DNA from: an uncultured Bacteroidales bacterium
Lineage (GTDB): Bacteria; Bacteroidota; Bacteroidia; Bacteroidales; UBA932
Direction of reading: 5' to 3'
Length of the DNA: 64,000 nucleotides
NCBI GenBank assembly: GCA_900545245.1
Contig: UQYV01000007.1
Location: 1 to 64,000, forward strand
Every line of letters starts with the position of its first letter. Position 1 is the stretch's first letter. The position numbers were made by a program, and so were the translations under genes. This document shows, piece after piece, positions 17,201 through 25,260 of the stretch. Under the pieces are notes generated by a model, which was not told the origin of the DNA, ran no database searches, and worked only from the letters and a program-made list of their open reading frames with translations.

Positions 17201-18044
17201 CAATCTTGTCCGCGACCTCAAGCGTGTTGGCCAGCACTTCAGGATGCTCAGGGAACAGTCCCGCCATCTCCTCCTCGCTCTTGAGGAACTCCTGCTGAGT
17301 GTAGCGCATCCTGTTAACGTCGTCGAGATAAGCTCCTGTGTTGAGGCAGAGAAGCCTGTCGTGCGCCGGCCCGTCCTCCTTCTTCACGAAGTGCACGTCG
17401 TTAGTGGCCACGACCTTGACTCCCATCTCCTCTGCGAGCCTGAATATCCCCGCATTGACAACCTGCTGCTTTTCCCAGACCTCCTGCGTCATTCCCGGAA
17501 CTTCTGTCCTGTGGGACTGTACCTCAAGGTAGTAATCTTCACCGAACAGGTTCTTGTGCCACCGGATTGCCTTGCGTGCCTCTTCCTCATTCCCGTCTAT
17601 GAGATCTCTCGGCACCTCTCCGGCAATGCAGGCGGACAGACAGACGAGATTCTCGTGCCATTTCTCCAGAACCTCGTGGCTCACCCTCGGCTTGTTGTAG
17701 TACTTGCCCTCAATGTGCCCCGTGGAGACAATCTTCATCAGGTTCTTGTAACCCTCGTAGTTCTTGGCAAGAAGAATGAGGTGGTAGTAGCCCTTGTGGT
17801 TGTTGTCCTTGAGATGGTGGTCATAGTGGCGCGTGACATAGACCTCGCATCCGAGAATAGGCTTTATATTCGGGTGCTTCGCGGCATATTTCAGGAACTC
17901 CTTGATTCCGTACATGTTGCCGTGGTCCGTGATGGCAAGCGCCGGCATCCCCAATTCCTCAGCCCTGTCAAATAGTTTCGGGATGGCGGAGAATCCGTCG
18001 AGGATGGAGTACTGCGTATGGACGTGGAGATGTACGAATGACAT
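14217..18044 (-). CDS. dnaE: DNA polymerase III subunit alpha
   Basis: This is the replicative polymerase, adding nucleotides within the replisome. The start at 18044 is chosen because it begins MSFVHLHVHTQYSILDG, the standard N-terminus of the PHP domain; an in-frame ATG 45 bases upstream is less likely. The 1275-residue protein has PHP metal-site residues in its first 200 residues, the catalytic aspartates in MPDIDVDFED near 437-445 preceded by GPGRGSAAGS, a VGVHACATIIG segment, FNKSHATCYA, the helix-hairpin-helix region with GLGGIKGFG, and an OB-fold near the C-terminus (VCVAGLITE). It is full length. The ThiL-like gene follows after 12 bases. Highly reliable call. Confidence 0.98.
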   Translation of the reverse strand: MSFVHLHVHTQYSILDGFSAIPKLFDRAEELGMPALAITDHGNMYGIKEFLKYAAKHPNIKPILGCEVYVTRHYDHHLKDNNHKGYYHLILLAKNYEGYKNLMKIVSTGHIEGKYYNKPRVSHEVLEKWHENLVCLSACIAGEVPRDLIDGNEEEARKAIRWHKNLFGEDYYLEVQSHRTEVPGMTQEVWEKQQVVNAGIFRLAEEMGVKVVATNDVHFVKKEDGPAHDRLLCLNTGAYLDDVNRMRYTQQEFLKSEEEMAGLFPEHPEVLANTLEVADKIESYKIDRGHVLPKFDLPEDFLADIDNQLEKYKDVIDVGRCDKDGTDRGEEFCRSVAYLCHLTYKGAHIRYGETFTEEQSERIDFELKTICRMGFPDYFLIVQDYIAAARAMGSMVGPGRGSAAGSVVAYCLWITNLDPIKYQLLFERFLNPDRISMPDIDVDFEDLGAAHKYVEDHYGLDHVSRVITFGTMAAKSAIKDVARISRMSIDDSNRLTKMIPDRLSEMVEKEYPFNPKLDELKKGFSEVVKKVEVDDPDNPGQKMFVEKHYQVGKEEANAKITLKNCYRLVPELQEELKNGTELTKEVLNYALQLEGCIRQVGVHACATIIGRGNLMDYIPICLSEDKEIVDENGKKKEFWTSQYDGHYIEDVGMLKMDFLGLNTLTIIHTCLDLIKERYGVDIDIEAIPIDDKMTYELYGRGDTTSVFQFESPGMMKWLQLLQPTRFEDLIAMNALYRPGPMDYIPSFVARKQGQEAVEYDLPEMEEFLKDTYGVTVYQEQVMLLSQKLANFTKGEADKLRKAMGKKQIDILNSLKEKFMTGGMKNGHPEKTLDKIWKDWEKFAQYAFNKSHATCYAWVSYQTGWLKAHYPAEFQAANLSNNLSKMDEIKKIMDDCKKGGIKVLNPDINESHSAFSVNTEGHVRFGLGGIKGFGSNIVQAIISERTRNGQFADIYDFIERMSGVVNRKSMESLIYSGAFESFHISKQQFFTPCPSGDTFLDALIRYGELFRQDAESSAISLFGEVEEMKPTRPDVPDVLNEVDDMIFLQKEKELVGMYLSAHPLDKYRFELDNFVGCSLGQLDARINECTDRQAGEKVCVAGLITETGTFNTKTGRAYSKTKIEDYEGSFELALFGKDHEAFMAYLLPHNAIWIDGEIKPRFYQKPAEGASAQPQQKIPYGFRVNRIVLLGNVAEEKVKNFTIQLSTPQLTPEFRERLVQLIKDNKGPIPLSMKLYDPVHKWNIEFASRKFTVGVNNDFVSTLEAMGLSYDVEKKR

Positions 18045-18149
18045 ATCAATCAGGTAGTTAATGTGTTGAAGGCTTATTTTTCCCCGCAATCTGAAGGCTT
18101 CTTTTATTCGAGCATATCACATCGTCGCGGAACTACAAAGATACTCAAA

Positions 18150-18185
18150 AAAGAAGCGTCTGAAAAATTTTTCAGACGCTTCTTT
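18150..18185 (-). terminator. rho-independent terminator of secDF
   Basis: The arms aaagaagcgtctgaaaaa (18150-18167) and tttttcagacgcttcttt (18168-18185) are perfectly complementary. On the minus strand the hairpin is followed by further T residues (18149-18147), 21 bases after the secDF stop. Confidence 0.85.
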
Positions 18186-18206
18186 AGAATTTATATTTCG
18201 CCGGGA

Positions 18207-21200
18207 CTAAGCTTTCTTCTCCTTGCGTTTCGTTACTGAGTTTACAACATCATACATCACCGGAGTACCGATGAAGATAGAAGCGTAAGTACCGATGATG
18301 ATACCGAGGATAAGAGCAACCGCGAGACCTCTGATGACCTCACCGCCGAAGATTGCAATTGCAAGCATGGTGACGAGAGTCGTGAGGGAGGTGTTCATCG
18401 TACGTGAGAGCGTGCTGTTGAGCGCGTCGTTCACATTGTCCTTGAGAAGGGACTTCGGATGATCTGTCCTGTATTCACGGATTCGGTCGAAGATGACCAC
18501 GTTATCGTTGATTGCATATCCGATGATTGTAAGGATTGCCGCGATGAACGTCTGGTCAACATCGAGGGTGAACGGAAGGATGCCGCTGAAGAGCGAGAAG
18601 AATCCGATCACGATGATTGCCGTGTGAGCAAGTGAAGTCACACCACCAAGACCCCATGTCCAGTTCTTGAACCTTATCGCAATGTATGCGAAAATCACAA
18701 AGAGGGCGATGATGACGGCGATGATCGCGTCGCGCTTCATATCGTTTGCGATGGTAGGACCGACCTTGTCGGAAGAAATGATACCGTTAGGGTTGTCCAC
18801 TGTAGAACGGAACTCGTCGAAAGTCATATCCTTTGCGAACATTCCCTTCAATGCCTCGTAGAGCATCTGCTCAACCTCTGCGTCAACCTCAGTCGATTCC
18901 TCGTTGATTTTGTATGCCGTGGTAATCTTCATCTGGCTGTCACCTCCGAACTGCTTTACCTCGACAGCCTCGTTGAACTCGGCGAGAGTTGCCTCACGTA
19001 CAGCCTCAGCAGTGACAGGTTTGTCGAATCTCACTACATAAGTACGGCCACCTGTGAAATCGACACCATAGGTAAAGCCCTTGATGCAGATTGAAAGGAT
19101 GGAGATGAGGATGAGAGTTCCTGAAAGCGCGTAGGTAATCTTTCTCTTGCCGAGGAAATCGACGTGAGTGTTCTGGAGGAAGTTCCTCGTGAGCTTGTTG
19201 TCGAAACTTACCTTCTTGCCCCTTGCGAGCCTGTCGTCAATCACGATGCGGGTGATGAAGATAGAGGTGAGGACAGAGGTTATGATACCGATGATGAGGG
19301 TGGTTGCGAATCCCTTGACAGGACCTGAACCGAAGACGAGGAGAACGAGACCTGTGAGGGCTGTCGTCACCTGACCGTCGATGATTGCGGAGTATGCGTT
19401 CTTGTAACCATCGGCAACAGCTTTGCTGAGACCCTTACCGGCGCGGAGTTCTTCCTTGACTCGCTCATAGATGATGACGTTCGCGTCGACCGCCATACCG
19501 AGGGTGAGGACGAGACCGGCAATACCGGGCAGCGTGAGGACGGCTCCGAATGAAACGAGAGTTCCGAAGAGCAGAAGTACGTTGCACAGGAGGGCGAAGT
19601 CAGCGATGAGACCTGCTCCCTGATAGAAGAACACCATGTAGATGAGCACGAGGAGGAATGCAATCACAAAGGAGATGAGACCCGCGTTGATTGACTCACT
19701 TCCGAGTGAAGGTCCGACAACCTGCTCCTGAATGATGGTTGCAGGGGCTGGAAGTTTACCGGACTTGAGGACGTTTGCAAGGTCCTCGGCCTCTTCGAGG
19801 GTGAAGTTACCGGTGATCTGTGATGAACCGCCGGAAATCTCGCCCTGGACAGTCGGGTAGGAATAAACCATTCCGTCGAGTACAATTGCCACCTGACGGC
19901 CGATGTTGTCCTTGGTAAGGCGTGCCCATGTCTGTGCGCCTTCAGCGTTCATTGACATTGAAACCTCAGGACGTGCGCCGCCGTCGCCATACTGTACACG
20001 TGCCTCCGTGACAGCGTCTCCGTCAAGAGGAGCCTTGCCGTCGCGGGATGTGTTCCTGATTGCGACGAGTTCGAAATAGTTGCCGCCCGGAATCTGGTCT
20101 GAAGGTTTCACAGTCCACATCGGAGTAAACTCATGAGGGAAGCACTCGCGGATTTGTGGCATTGCGAGGTATTTGTTCACAAGTGCAGTGTCTGCGTAGC
20201 TCGCGAAACCGACGCAGGCGTTGGTGTTGTAGCCTGAAGGACGGAGAACTGCGAAGAGCGGGTTCTGCTTTTTGTAGTTTTCAAGTTCCGCGTTCTCGCT
20301 TGCGGCAGCCTTCACCTCATCCGCGAGGATGTCGCTGCTGTCTGCAGGCTGAACTTCCGCAACAGTCTCCGTTGCAACAGTCTCCGTTGAAGGGAGAATC
20401 TCGGCGAGTTTTGCGTTTGCTTCGTTGAGGAACGGCTCGATTTCAGAGAACTGGAAAGTTGTCCAAAATTCGAGGGAAGCTGTTCCCTGGAGGAGTTTTC
20501 TCACACGTTCAGGCTCCTTTACGCCCGGAAGCTCAACGAGGATACGTCCGCTGTTTCCAAGTTTCTGGATGTTAGGCTGGGTGACGCCGAAGCGGTCGAT
20601 ACGGTTTCTCAATACGTTGAATGAGTTTGAGATAGCGCTCTCTGATTCCTTTTCAATGACAGAAAGCACATCCGCGTCGGATGTCTGGCTCGTCACCTTG
20701 TCCTTGAGGTCAAATGTGGCGAAGATGTCTGAAAGCGGACGTCCTCCGGCAGTCTCCTGCCAAGCCTTTCCGAAGAGGGTGATGAAGTTGTCCCTTGAGT
20801 TGACGCTGCGAACCTTTGCACTGTCGATTGCCGCGAGGAACTGAGGGTCCTGGCTGTTTCCTGCGAGGGCTTTCACGAGATCTTCAAGCTGCACCTGAAG
20901 CATGACGTTCATACCGCCCTTGAGGTCCAGACCGAGGTTGATGTCCTTGATCTTCACATCCTTGTAAGTGTAGCCGAGGTAGACTTTCTCGGCTGAGATT
21001 GAATCGAGGAACCTCCTGTTGTTGACCTTTGCGATGGAGTCAAGAACATAGGCTTTGTCCTCGTCCGATACAGAGTTGAATTCCGCCGATGCGCTGAAAG
21101 CCTCCACGGCCTTCTCCGCATATTTGTCAGCCTTGTGTTCCTGTACCCTTGTCACAACAGAGAACGAAAGCTGCCAAAGACATGCGAGCGCAAGGCAGAT

Positions 21201-21233
21201 TGCAACGAATCTGATGGCACCTTTACTTTGCAT
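18207..21233 (-). CDS. secDF: protein translocase subunit SecDF (fused)
   Basis: SecDF assists Sec-dependent protein export from the periplasmic side of the inner membrane using the proton gradient. The start at 21233 gives MQSKGAIRFVAICLALACLW, a signal-anchor helix; an extension to 21299 lacks support. The 1008-residue protein shows the SecD half first (LGLDLKGGMNVMLQV, LRNRIDRFGVTQPNIQ, LVELPGV, then helices with GMAVDANVIIYERVKEE) and the SecF half from about residue 680 (YGVDFTGGRTYVV, YAINDNVVIFDRIRE, NTSLTTLVTMLAI). Fusion is normal in Bacteroidetes. About 100 residues in SecD (ATETVAEVQPADSS region) form a low-complexity insert. It is followed by its own terminator. Confidence 0.97.
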   Translation of the reverse strand: MQSKGAIRFVAICLALACLWQLSFSVVTRVQEHKADKYAEKAVEAFSASAEFNSVSDEDKAYVLDSIAKVNNRRFLDSISAEKVYLGYTYKDVKIKDINLGLDLKGGMNVMLQVQLEDLVKALAGNSQDPQFLAAIDSAKVRSVNSRDNFITLFGKAWQETAGGRPLSDIFATFDLKDKVTSQTSDADVLSVIEKESESAISNSFNVLRNRIDRFGVTQPNIQKLGNSGRILVELPGVKEPERVRKLLQGTASLEFWTTFQFSEIEPFLNEANAKLAEILPSTETVATETVAEVQPADSSDILADEVKAAASENAELENYKKQNPLFAVLRPSGYNTNACVGFASYADTALVNKYLAMPQIRECFPHEFTPMWTVKPSDQIPGGNYFELVAIRNTSRDGKAPLDGDAVTEARVQYGDGGARPEVSMSMNAEGAQTWARLTKDNIGRQVAIVLDGMVYSYPTVQGEISGGSSQITGNFTLEEAEDLANVLKSGKLPAPATIIQEQVVGPSLGSESINAGLISFVIAFLLVLIYMVFFYQGAGLIADFALLCNVLLLFGTLVSFGAVLTLPGIAGLVLTLGMAVDANVIIYERVKEELRAGKGLSKAVADGYKNAYSAIIDGQVTTALTGLVLLVFGSGPVKGFATTLIIGIITSVLTSIFITRIVIDDRLARGKKVSFDNKLTRNFLQNTHVDFLGKRKITYALSGTLILISILSICIKGFTYGVDFTGGRTYVVRFDKPVTAEAVREATLAEFNEAVEVKQFGGDSQMKITTAYKINEESTEVDAEVEQMLYEALKGMFAKDMTFDEFRSTVDNPNGIISSDKVGPTIANDMKRDAIIAVIIALFVIFAYIAIRFKNWTWGLGGVTSLAHTAIIVIGFFSLFSGILPFTLDVDQTFIAAILTIIGYAINDNVVIFDRIREYRTDHPKSLLKDNVNDALNSTLSRTMNTSLTTLVTMLAIAIFGGEVIRGLAVALILGIIIGTYASIFIGTPVMYDVVNSVTKRKEKKA

Positions 21234-21341
21234 AATTGTTATAGTTTTAATTAATATTTTATTGTCTTTTTTACTCCCCGGACTGCAATCCGTTCTCATT
21301 CTGCAATGTATGGCACGAATTTACGTCCGGCAAATAGGGCA

Positions 21342-21349
21342 CAAATTTA
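21342..21349 (-). promoter_or_regulatory. -7 box TAAATTTG for secDF
   Basis: The minus strand reads TAAATTTG, 108 bases before the secDF ATG. A second TAAATTTG on the plus strand at 21380-21387 faces the divergent gene, so the two start regions are back to back. Confidence 0.45.
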
Positions 21350-21379
21350 CGATTTTTTTCTTATAAACGCACTTTTTCT

Positions 21380-21387
21380 TAAATTTG
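21380..21387 (+). promoter_or_regulatory. -7 box TAAATTTG for the PD40-repeat gene
   Basis: TAAATTTG fits TAnnTTTG and lies 37 bases before the ATG at 21425. No good -33 box is visible. Confidence 0.45.
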
Positions 21388-21424
21388 TAGTCCTTTTGGA
21401 GATTTCTTTGTGGGTAGTAGGTTA

Positions 21425-23005
21425 ATGAAATTAGGAAAGATAAGGGCTTTGGTCATTATTTTGTCGGCAATTCCGTCCGGCATCGCGGCGGCGCAGTCTC
21501 AGTTTGCGGACCGTGCCGACACCTTGTTATCTTCAGTCAGAGACACGGCCTTGGCTTCGGCCTCCGCAAGCTGTGACACGCTTCCGGCCCCGGTCATCCC
21601 CTCCGCAGCGTCCTTGCAGGACACCGTAGCCGTGCCCATGCCTGACGCTCCCATGCAGATTGCCATCCCAATCCTTGAGGCCTCCTCCTCTCTCACCGAC
21701 ACACAAAAGCTCGCCCTCGCGGACTCCCTTCATGGCAATTACCAATTTCGCCGTGCCATCCAACTCTGCGACGAACTCATTTCCGAGTCTCCCGACAGCC
21801 TCGTGAGGCTCTACGCCGAAGAACTGCTGTCCAACTCTGAGAACGGCTTCGATTTTACCTCCACAGTGGCCGTCCCGACAGTAATAGCGCGCCAGAAGTT
21901 CACGCTCCGGGACTTTTTCCTCTACTACCCTTTCCCCGACCGCTCTTGGCATGACCTCCGTTCGAGCGAGGGTCTTCGCGACAGTCTTCAGACTCTGTCT
22001 GCCCCAAAGGCTCTCGGAATTCTTCCGGACATCGCATATTTTCAGGAAGATGACGACATAATATATTTTCATTCCCCCGACACTCTCGGACACATGAAAA
22101 TATATTCTTCCGTAAAGGATACTCTGTGGAGTCGCCCGCGTCAGGTCTTCGCACCAAAGGATTCTCTCTCTGCGGCGAAGGACTCAACGCTTTTCGTTTC
22201 GGCACTCAGGGACTCGACGACGACGCCTTTCGTGTCCGACGAGATATTCCCGGTTCTTTCGGCCGATCAGCGCTCGCTCTATTTTTCCGCAAAACGGAAG
22301 GACAGCGCCGGAGGATACGATCTCTACGAATCCGTGTGGTCCGAGGCCGACAGCTGCTGGACCGAGCCGGTGAATCTCGGATTTCCGTATTCTTCGGTGG
22401 ATAATGACTACCTGTATATGAACACGGACGACGGGCGGTACATCGTCTTTGCTTCGGACCGCGGGTGTACGAAAGACAGCGTGTATGTCTATGTTCTTGA
22501 ATATGAGTTCACTCCACAGCGTCAGAGAATTACGGACTCGGAGAAGCTGCGCCGGATTATGGAACTCGCTCCATCTGACGGGACGGATGTGGTCGATGCC
22601 GGTTCCGCCGTGGGAGGAGGCATTCCGGAAAACGCCGACACGAAGCGCTATATGGAGAAGATGGCAGATGTGCGACATTTCCGTGGCCTGCTCGACAATA
22701 CAAACAGAAAATTGGACGAGATGAGGGAGGAATTCGCGCTCAGCGATGACGTGGAGCGCCGTCAGGAACTCACCTCGCGTATTCTTGAGACCGAGGCGGA
22801 GATTCCGCAGATTCAGTCCTCGCTCGACAAAGCCGCCTCGGAAGTCCAGAAAATCGAAATGGAATTCCTTTTCAGCGGCGTGGTCATCGACTACAACCTT
22901 CTCTCCTCCGAAGCCTCCCGCAACCTCGTCGGAGACAGTTCCAGCTATGTCTTCAAAGAGCGCCAGGCGGGCTCTCCGCTACGGCTTCCGGTCAGCGCAG
23001 AATAG
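21425..23005 (+). CDS. exported PD40/WD40-like repeat protein
   Basis: The start at 21425 (ATG) yields a signal peptide (MKLGKIRALVIILSAIPSGIAAAQ); a GTG at 21410 would add five residues. The 526-residue protein has a short helical section (SLHGNYQFRRAIQLCDELI, TPR-like) at about 100-140, then PD40-type beta-propeller strands (DDIIYFHSPDTLGHMKIY, LSADQRSLYFSAKRKDSAGGYDLYES, YMNTDDGRYIVFASDRG) at about 205-370. The C-terminal region contains a coiled coil (about 425-485, LLDNTNRKLDEMREEF to LDKAASEVQKIEME). The PD40 part resembles OmpA-associated periplasmic proteins of Bacteroidetes, but there is no OmpA domain. Function is unknown; an envelope role is inferred. Confidence 0.7.
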   Translation: MKLGKIRALVIILSAIPSGIAAAQSQFADRADTLLSSVRDTALASASASCDTLPAPVIPSAASLQDTVAVPMPDAPMQIAIPILEASSSLTDTQKLALADSLHGNYQFRRAIQLCDELISESPDSLVRLYAEELLSNSENGFDFTSTVAVPTVIARQKFTLRDFFLYYPFPDRSWHDLRSSEGLRDSLQTLSAPKALGILPDIAYFQEDDDIIYFHSPDTLGHMKIYSSVKDTLWSRPRQVFAPKDSLSAAKDSTLFVSALRDSTTTPFVSDEIFPVLSADQRSLYFSAKRKDSAGGYDLYESVWSEADSCWTEPVNLGFPYSSVDNDYLYMNTDDGRYIVFASDRGCTKDSVYVYVLEYEFTPQRQRITDSEKLRRIMELAPSDGTDVVDAGSAVGGGIPENADTKRYMEKMADVRHFRGLLDNTNRKLDEMREEFALSDDVERRQELTSRILETEAEIPQIQSSLDKAASEVQKIEMEFLFSGVVIDYNLLSSEASRNLVGDSSSYVFKERQAGSPLRLPVSAE

Positions 23006-23127
23006 TAAAAATTAGTCAAATGGTGTGAGATATCAGTACATCACATTATGAGGCCGTGTGCCGTCGGGCGTTTTGCCGTGGAATTTTCCTACTTTCGTGG
23101 GATTTTATACGATAACACTACGGACTT

Positions 23128-25260
23128 ATGCTTGTTCTACGGAATATTGCAGCGTCAATTTCACTGATGCTGGTTTCTTCTTTCATCGCTTTTGCGCAAA
23201 ATGGGGAGGACTCGGTGGCGGAACTCAGAAAGGTGAGGGAGTCGTTTGTAGCGGCGACGCTTGACTCCTGTTCGCCTTCCGACGAGGTCACTGAAAATTT
23301 CCTGACCTATTCGGAACATGGACGGGCGGCGATAGATGTGCTTCTGATGCAGCTCTATCTTGCCGTGCAGTTGCCTCAGAGCGAGGTTGAGAGGGTCGTC
23401 GGACTATTCGACTTCGACCGGAGGCAATGGCGGGACATCGACTATACGGACATGTCGCGGGGAGGATGGGACATGACCCTGCATATCACCAGGATATATG
23501 CTCTTGCAAAGGCCTACAAGTGGCCTCAATCGTCTTTCTACAAGTCTCCGCTGCTGAGCGAACTGCTCCACAAGGCGGCAGGTTGGTGGTTCGACAACCG
23601 GCCGGTGAACCCTAACTGGTGGCACAACGACATCGGGGTGCCCAAAAAGCTGACCGCGGCGATGCTGCTCCTGAGGGACGAACTTTCCGAAGAGGAGATT
23701 CAAGGGACGCTGCGGGTGCTTGAACGTTCCCGTTTCGGACGCACGGGGCAGAACAAGGCGTGGCTTGCCGGGAACCAGATGATGAAAGCTCTGCTCATAG
23801 AAGACCCGGAGCTTGCACGGGAGGCACGCAGGCAGATAGGCGAGGAGATATACGTGACGGACAACGAAGGCATCCAGAAGGACTGGTCGTTCCATCAGCA
23901 CGGCCCCCAGATGCAGTTCGGCAACTACGGGCTGGCATTCGCAGACGGTGTCTCGTTTTGGGCGCGTGTGTTCGAGGGAACGGACTATGCCTTTCCTGAG
24001 GAGCAGGTTGAAATCATTGAGAACTACATACTTGAGGGTCTGTGCTGGCCGATATGGAAGGGCGTGATGGACCCGAGCGCGTGCGGACGTCAGCTCCATA
24101 TTAATGGTGGCCGCGGCAAGGCCTATTCCTGTGCCGTAGCCTTGTCGAATATGGCTGCGATGAATCGCCCGCGCAGCAGAGTGTTCAGGCATATCGCCCT
24201 TCAGAACCTCCAGCCGGGACTTTATGAAAACGAACTGGTCGGCGCACGGTACTATCCGCGTTCCGACTTCGGAGTCTATCGTGCAAAGGATTGGTATGCC
24301 TCGGTGCGTATGCAGTCCGAACGGACAATCGGCTACGAATTTACCAACGCCGAGAATCTGCTGGCACAGTTTTCGGCCGACGGAACCATCATAATGATGC
24401 AGTCCGGGCGGGAATATGAGAACATCTTCCCTTATTGGGACTGGAGGATGCTGCCCGGAGTCACCGCCTATGATGACGGCACCCCGCTGCGCACCGATGA
24501 TAGCCGTGAGGACAAACAGAACAACACCGGGCACGTCGGAGGACTTTCCGATGGTGGGACAATGGTCACGACAATGGAACTTGACCGCCACGGGCTTCAT
24601 GCCTTCAAGTCTGACTTCTTTTTTGACGACATTGTGGTGTCGCTCGGGTCGGACATACGTTCTTCGCGCAGCGAAATCAGTCGCATCACCACGGCGGTTG
24701 AACAGAACCGTCTCGTAGGGGAGCCTCTCTCCGGAGCATTCCGTTCGGGAAAACACGGCAACACGGAATGGGTGTGGCATGACGGGCGCGGATATGTCGC
24801 GCTTGAGGGATTCCCGTTTCGGGTTGAGACGTCGCTACAGAAAGGAAGTTGGGCGAACATGGCTCCGATGTACACGCAGGTGGACAGCGGACGCGTGTTC
24901 AAATGCTGGTTTGAGCATCCGGCGGACGGGACATCCTCATACGCATACGCCGTGCTTCCATGCCGGGACGCAGCGGCCACAAAGGCTTTCGCAAAGGCGT
25001 ATGCCTCCGGAAAGACATTCGTGAAGACCTCCACCGGAATCTGCGGGAAATCGTCGAAAGCCGTCCTTCCGCAGATTCTCCGCAACGACGACAGCTGCCA
25101 GGCCTTGTCCTACAGGGGAGAGATCTATGTCATCGTGCATAAGGCCGGGACGTATTCATTCGACGGCGGGCGGCACATCTTCTCAAATCCCGGAATCTAT
25201 TTCTGCACCGGTGGAGGGGTCGTTTCCGAGTCTCTTCCGTCGGCCGCCGGGCAGGACTGA
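23128..25260 (+). CDS. polysaccharide lyase family 8 enzyme
   Basis: PL8 enzymes cut uronic-acid polysaccharides (hyaluronan, chondroitin, xanthan) by beta-elimination. The 710-residue protein has a Sec signal (MLVLRNIAASISLMLVSSFIAFAQ), the alpha/alpha-toroid with NWWHNDIGVPK (Asn 167), and the catalytic segment SFHQHGPQMQFGNYG with His 258 and Tyr 267 spaced nine apart as in chondroitin AC lyase. An Arg-containing GRQLHINGGRGKAYS follows near 315-330, then the C-terminal beta-sandwich. Length equals the family norm. It is the first gene of the utilisation locus. Its last 64 bases overlap the convergent sensor gene. Exact substrate cannot be told; the neighbours suggest an unsulfated acidic polysaccharide. 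Confidence 0.9.
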   Translation: MLVLRNIAASISLMLVSSFIAFAQNGEDSVAELRKVRESFVAATLDSCSPSDEVTENFLTYSEHGRAAIDVLLMQLYLAVQLPQSEVERVVGLFDFDRRQWRDIDYTDMSRGGWDMTLHITRIYALAKAYKWPQSSFYKSPLLSELLHKAAGWWFDNRPVNPNWWHNDIGVPKKLTAAMLLLRDELSEEEIQGTLRVLERSRFGRTGQNKAWLAGNQMMKALLIEDPELAREARRQIGEEIYVTDNEGIQKDWSFHQHGPQMQFGNYGLAFADGVSFWARVFEGTDYAFPEEQVEIIENYILEGLCWPIWKGVMDPSACGRQLHINGGRGKAYSCAVALSNMAAMNRPRSRVFRHIALQNLQPGLYENELVGARYYPRSDFGVYRAKDWYASVRMQSERTIGYEFTNAENLLAQFSADGTIIMMQSGREYENIFPYWDWRMLPGVTAYDDGTPLRTDDSREDKQNNTGHVGGLSDGGTMVTTMELDRHGLHAFKSDFFFDDIVVSLGSDIRSSRSEISRITTAVEQNRLVGEPLSGAFRSGKHGNTEWVWHDGRGYVALEGFPFRVETSLQKGSWANMAPMYTQVDSGRVFKCWFEHPADGTSSYAYAVLPCRDAAATKAFAKAYASGKTFVKTSTGICGKSSKAVLPQILRNDDSCQALSYRGEIYVIVHKAGTYSFDGGRHIFSNPGIYFCTGGGVVSESLPSAAGQD

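Noticed and set aside
16107..17975. Open frame of 622 codons on the plus strand
   Set aside because: It is antisense to dnaE, whose frame is certain; the translation has no recognisable domain and reflects the codon bias of dnaE.
23404..24780. Open frame of 458 codons on the minus strand
   Set aside because: It lies entirely opposite the PL8 gene and has no signal or domain pattern.
23128..25260. Hyaluronan or chondroitin sulfate as the locus substrate
   Set aside because: PL8 and GH88 alone would allow it, but no sulfatase or hexosaminidase is present, while rhamnosidase and glucosidases are; kept only as an alternative.
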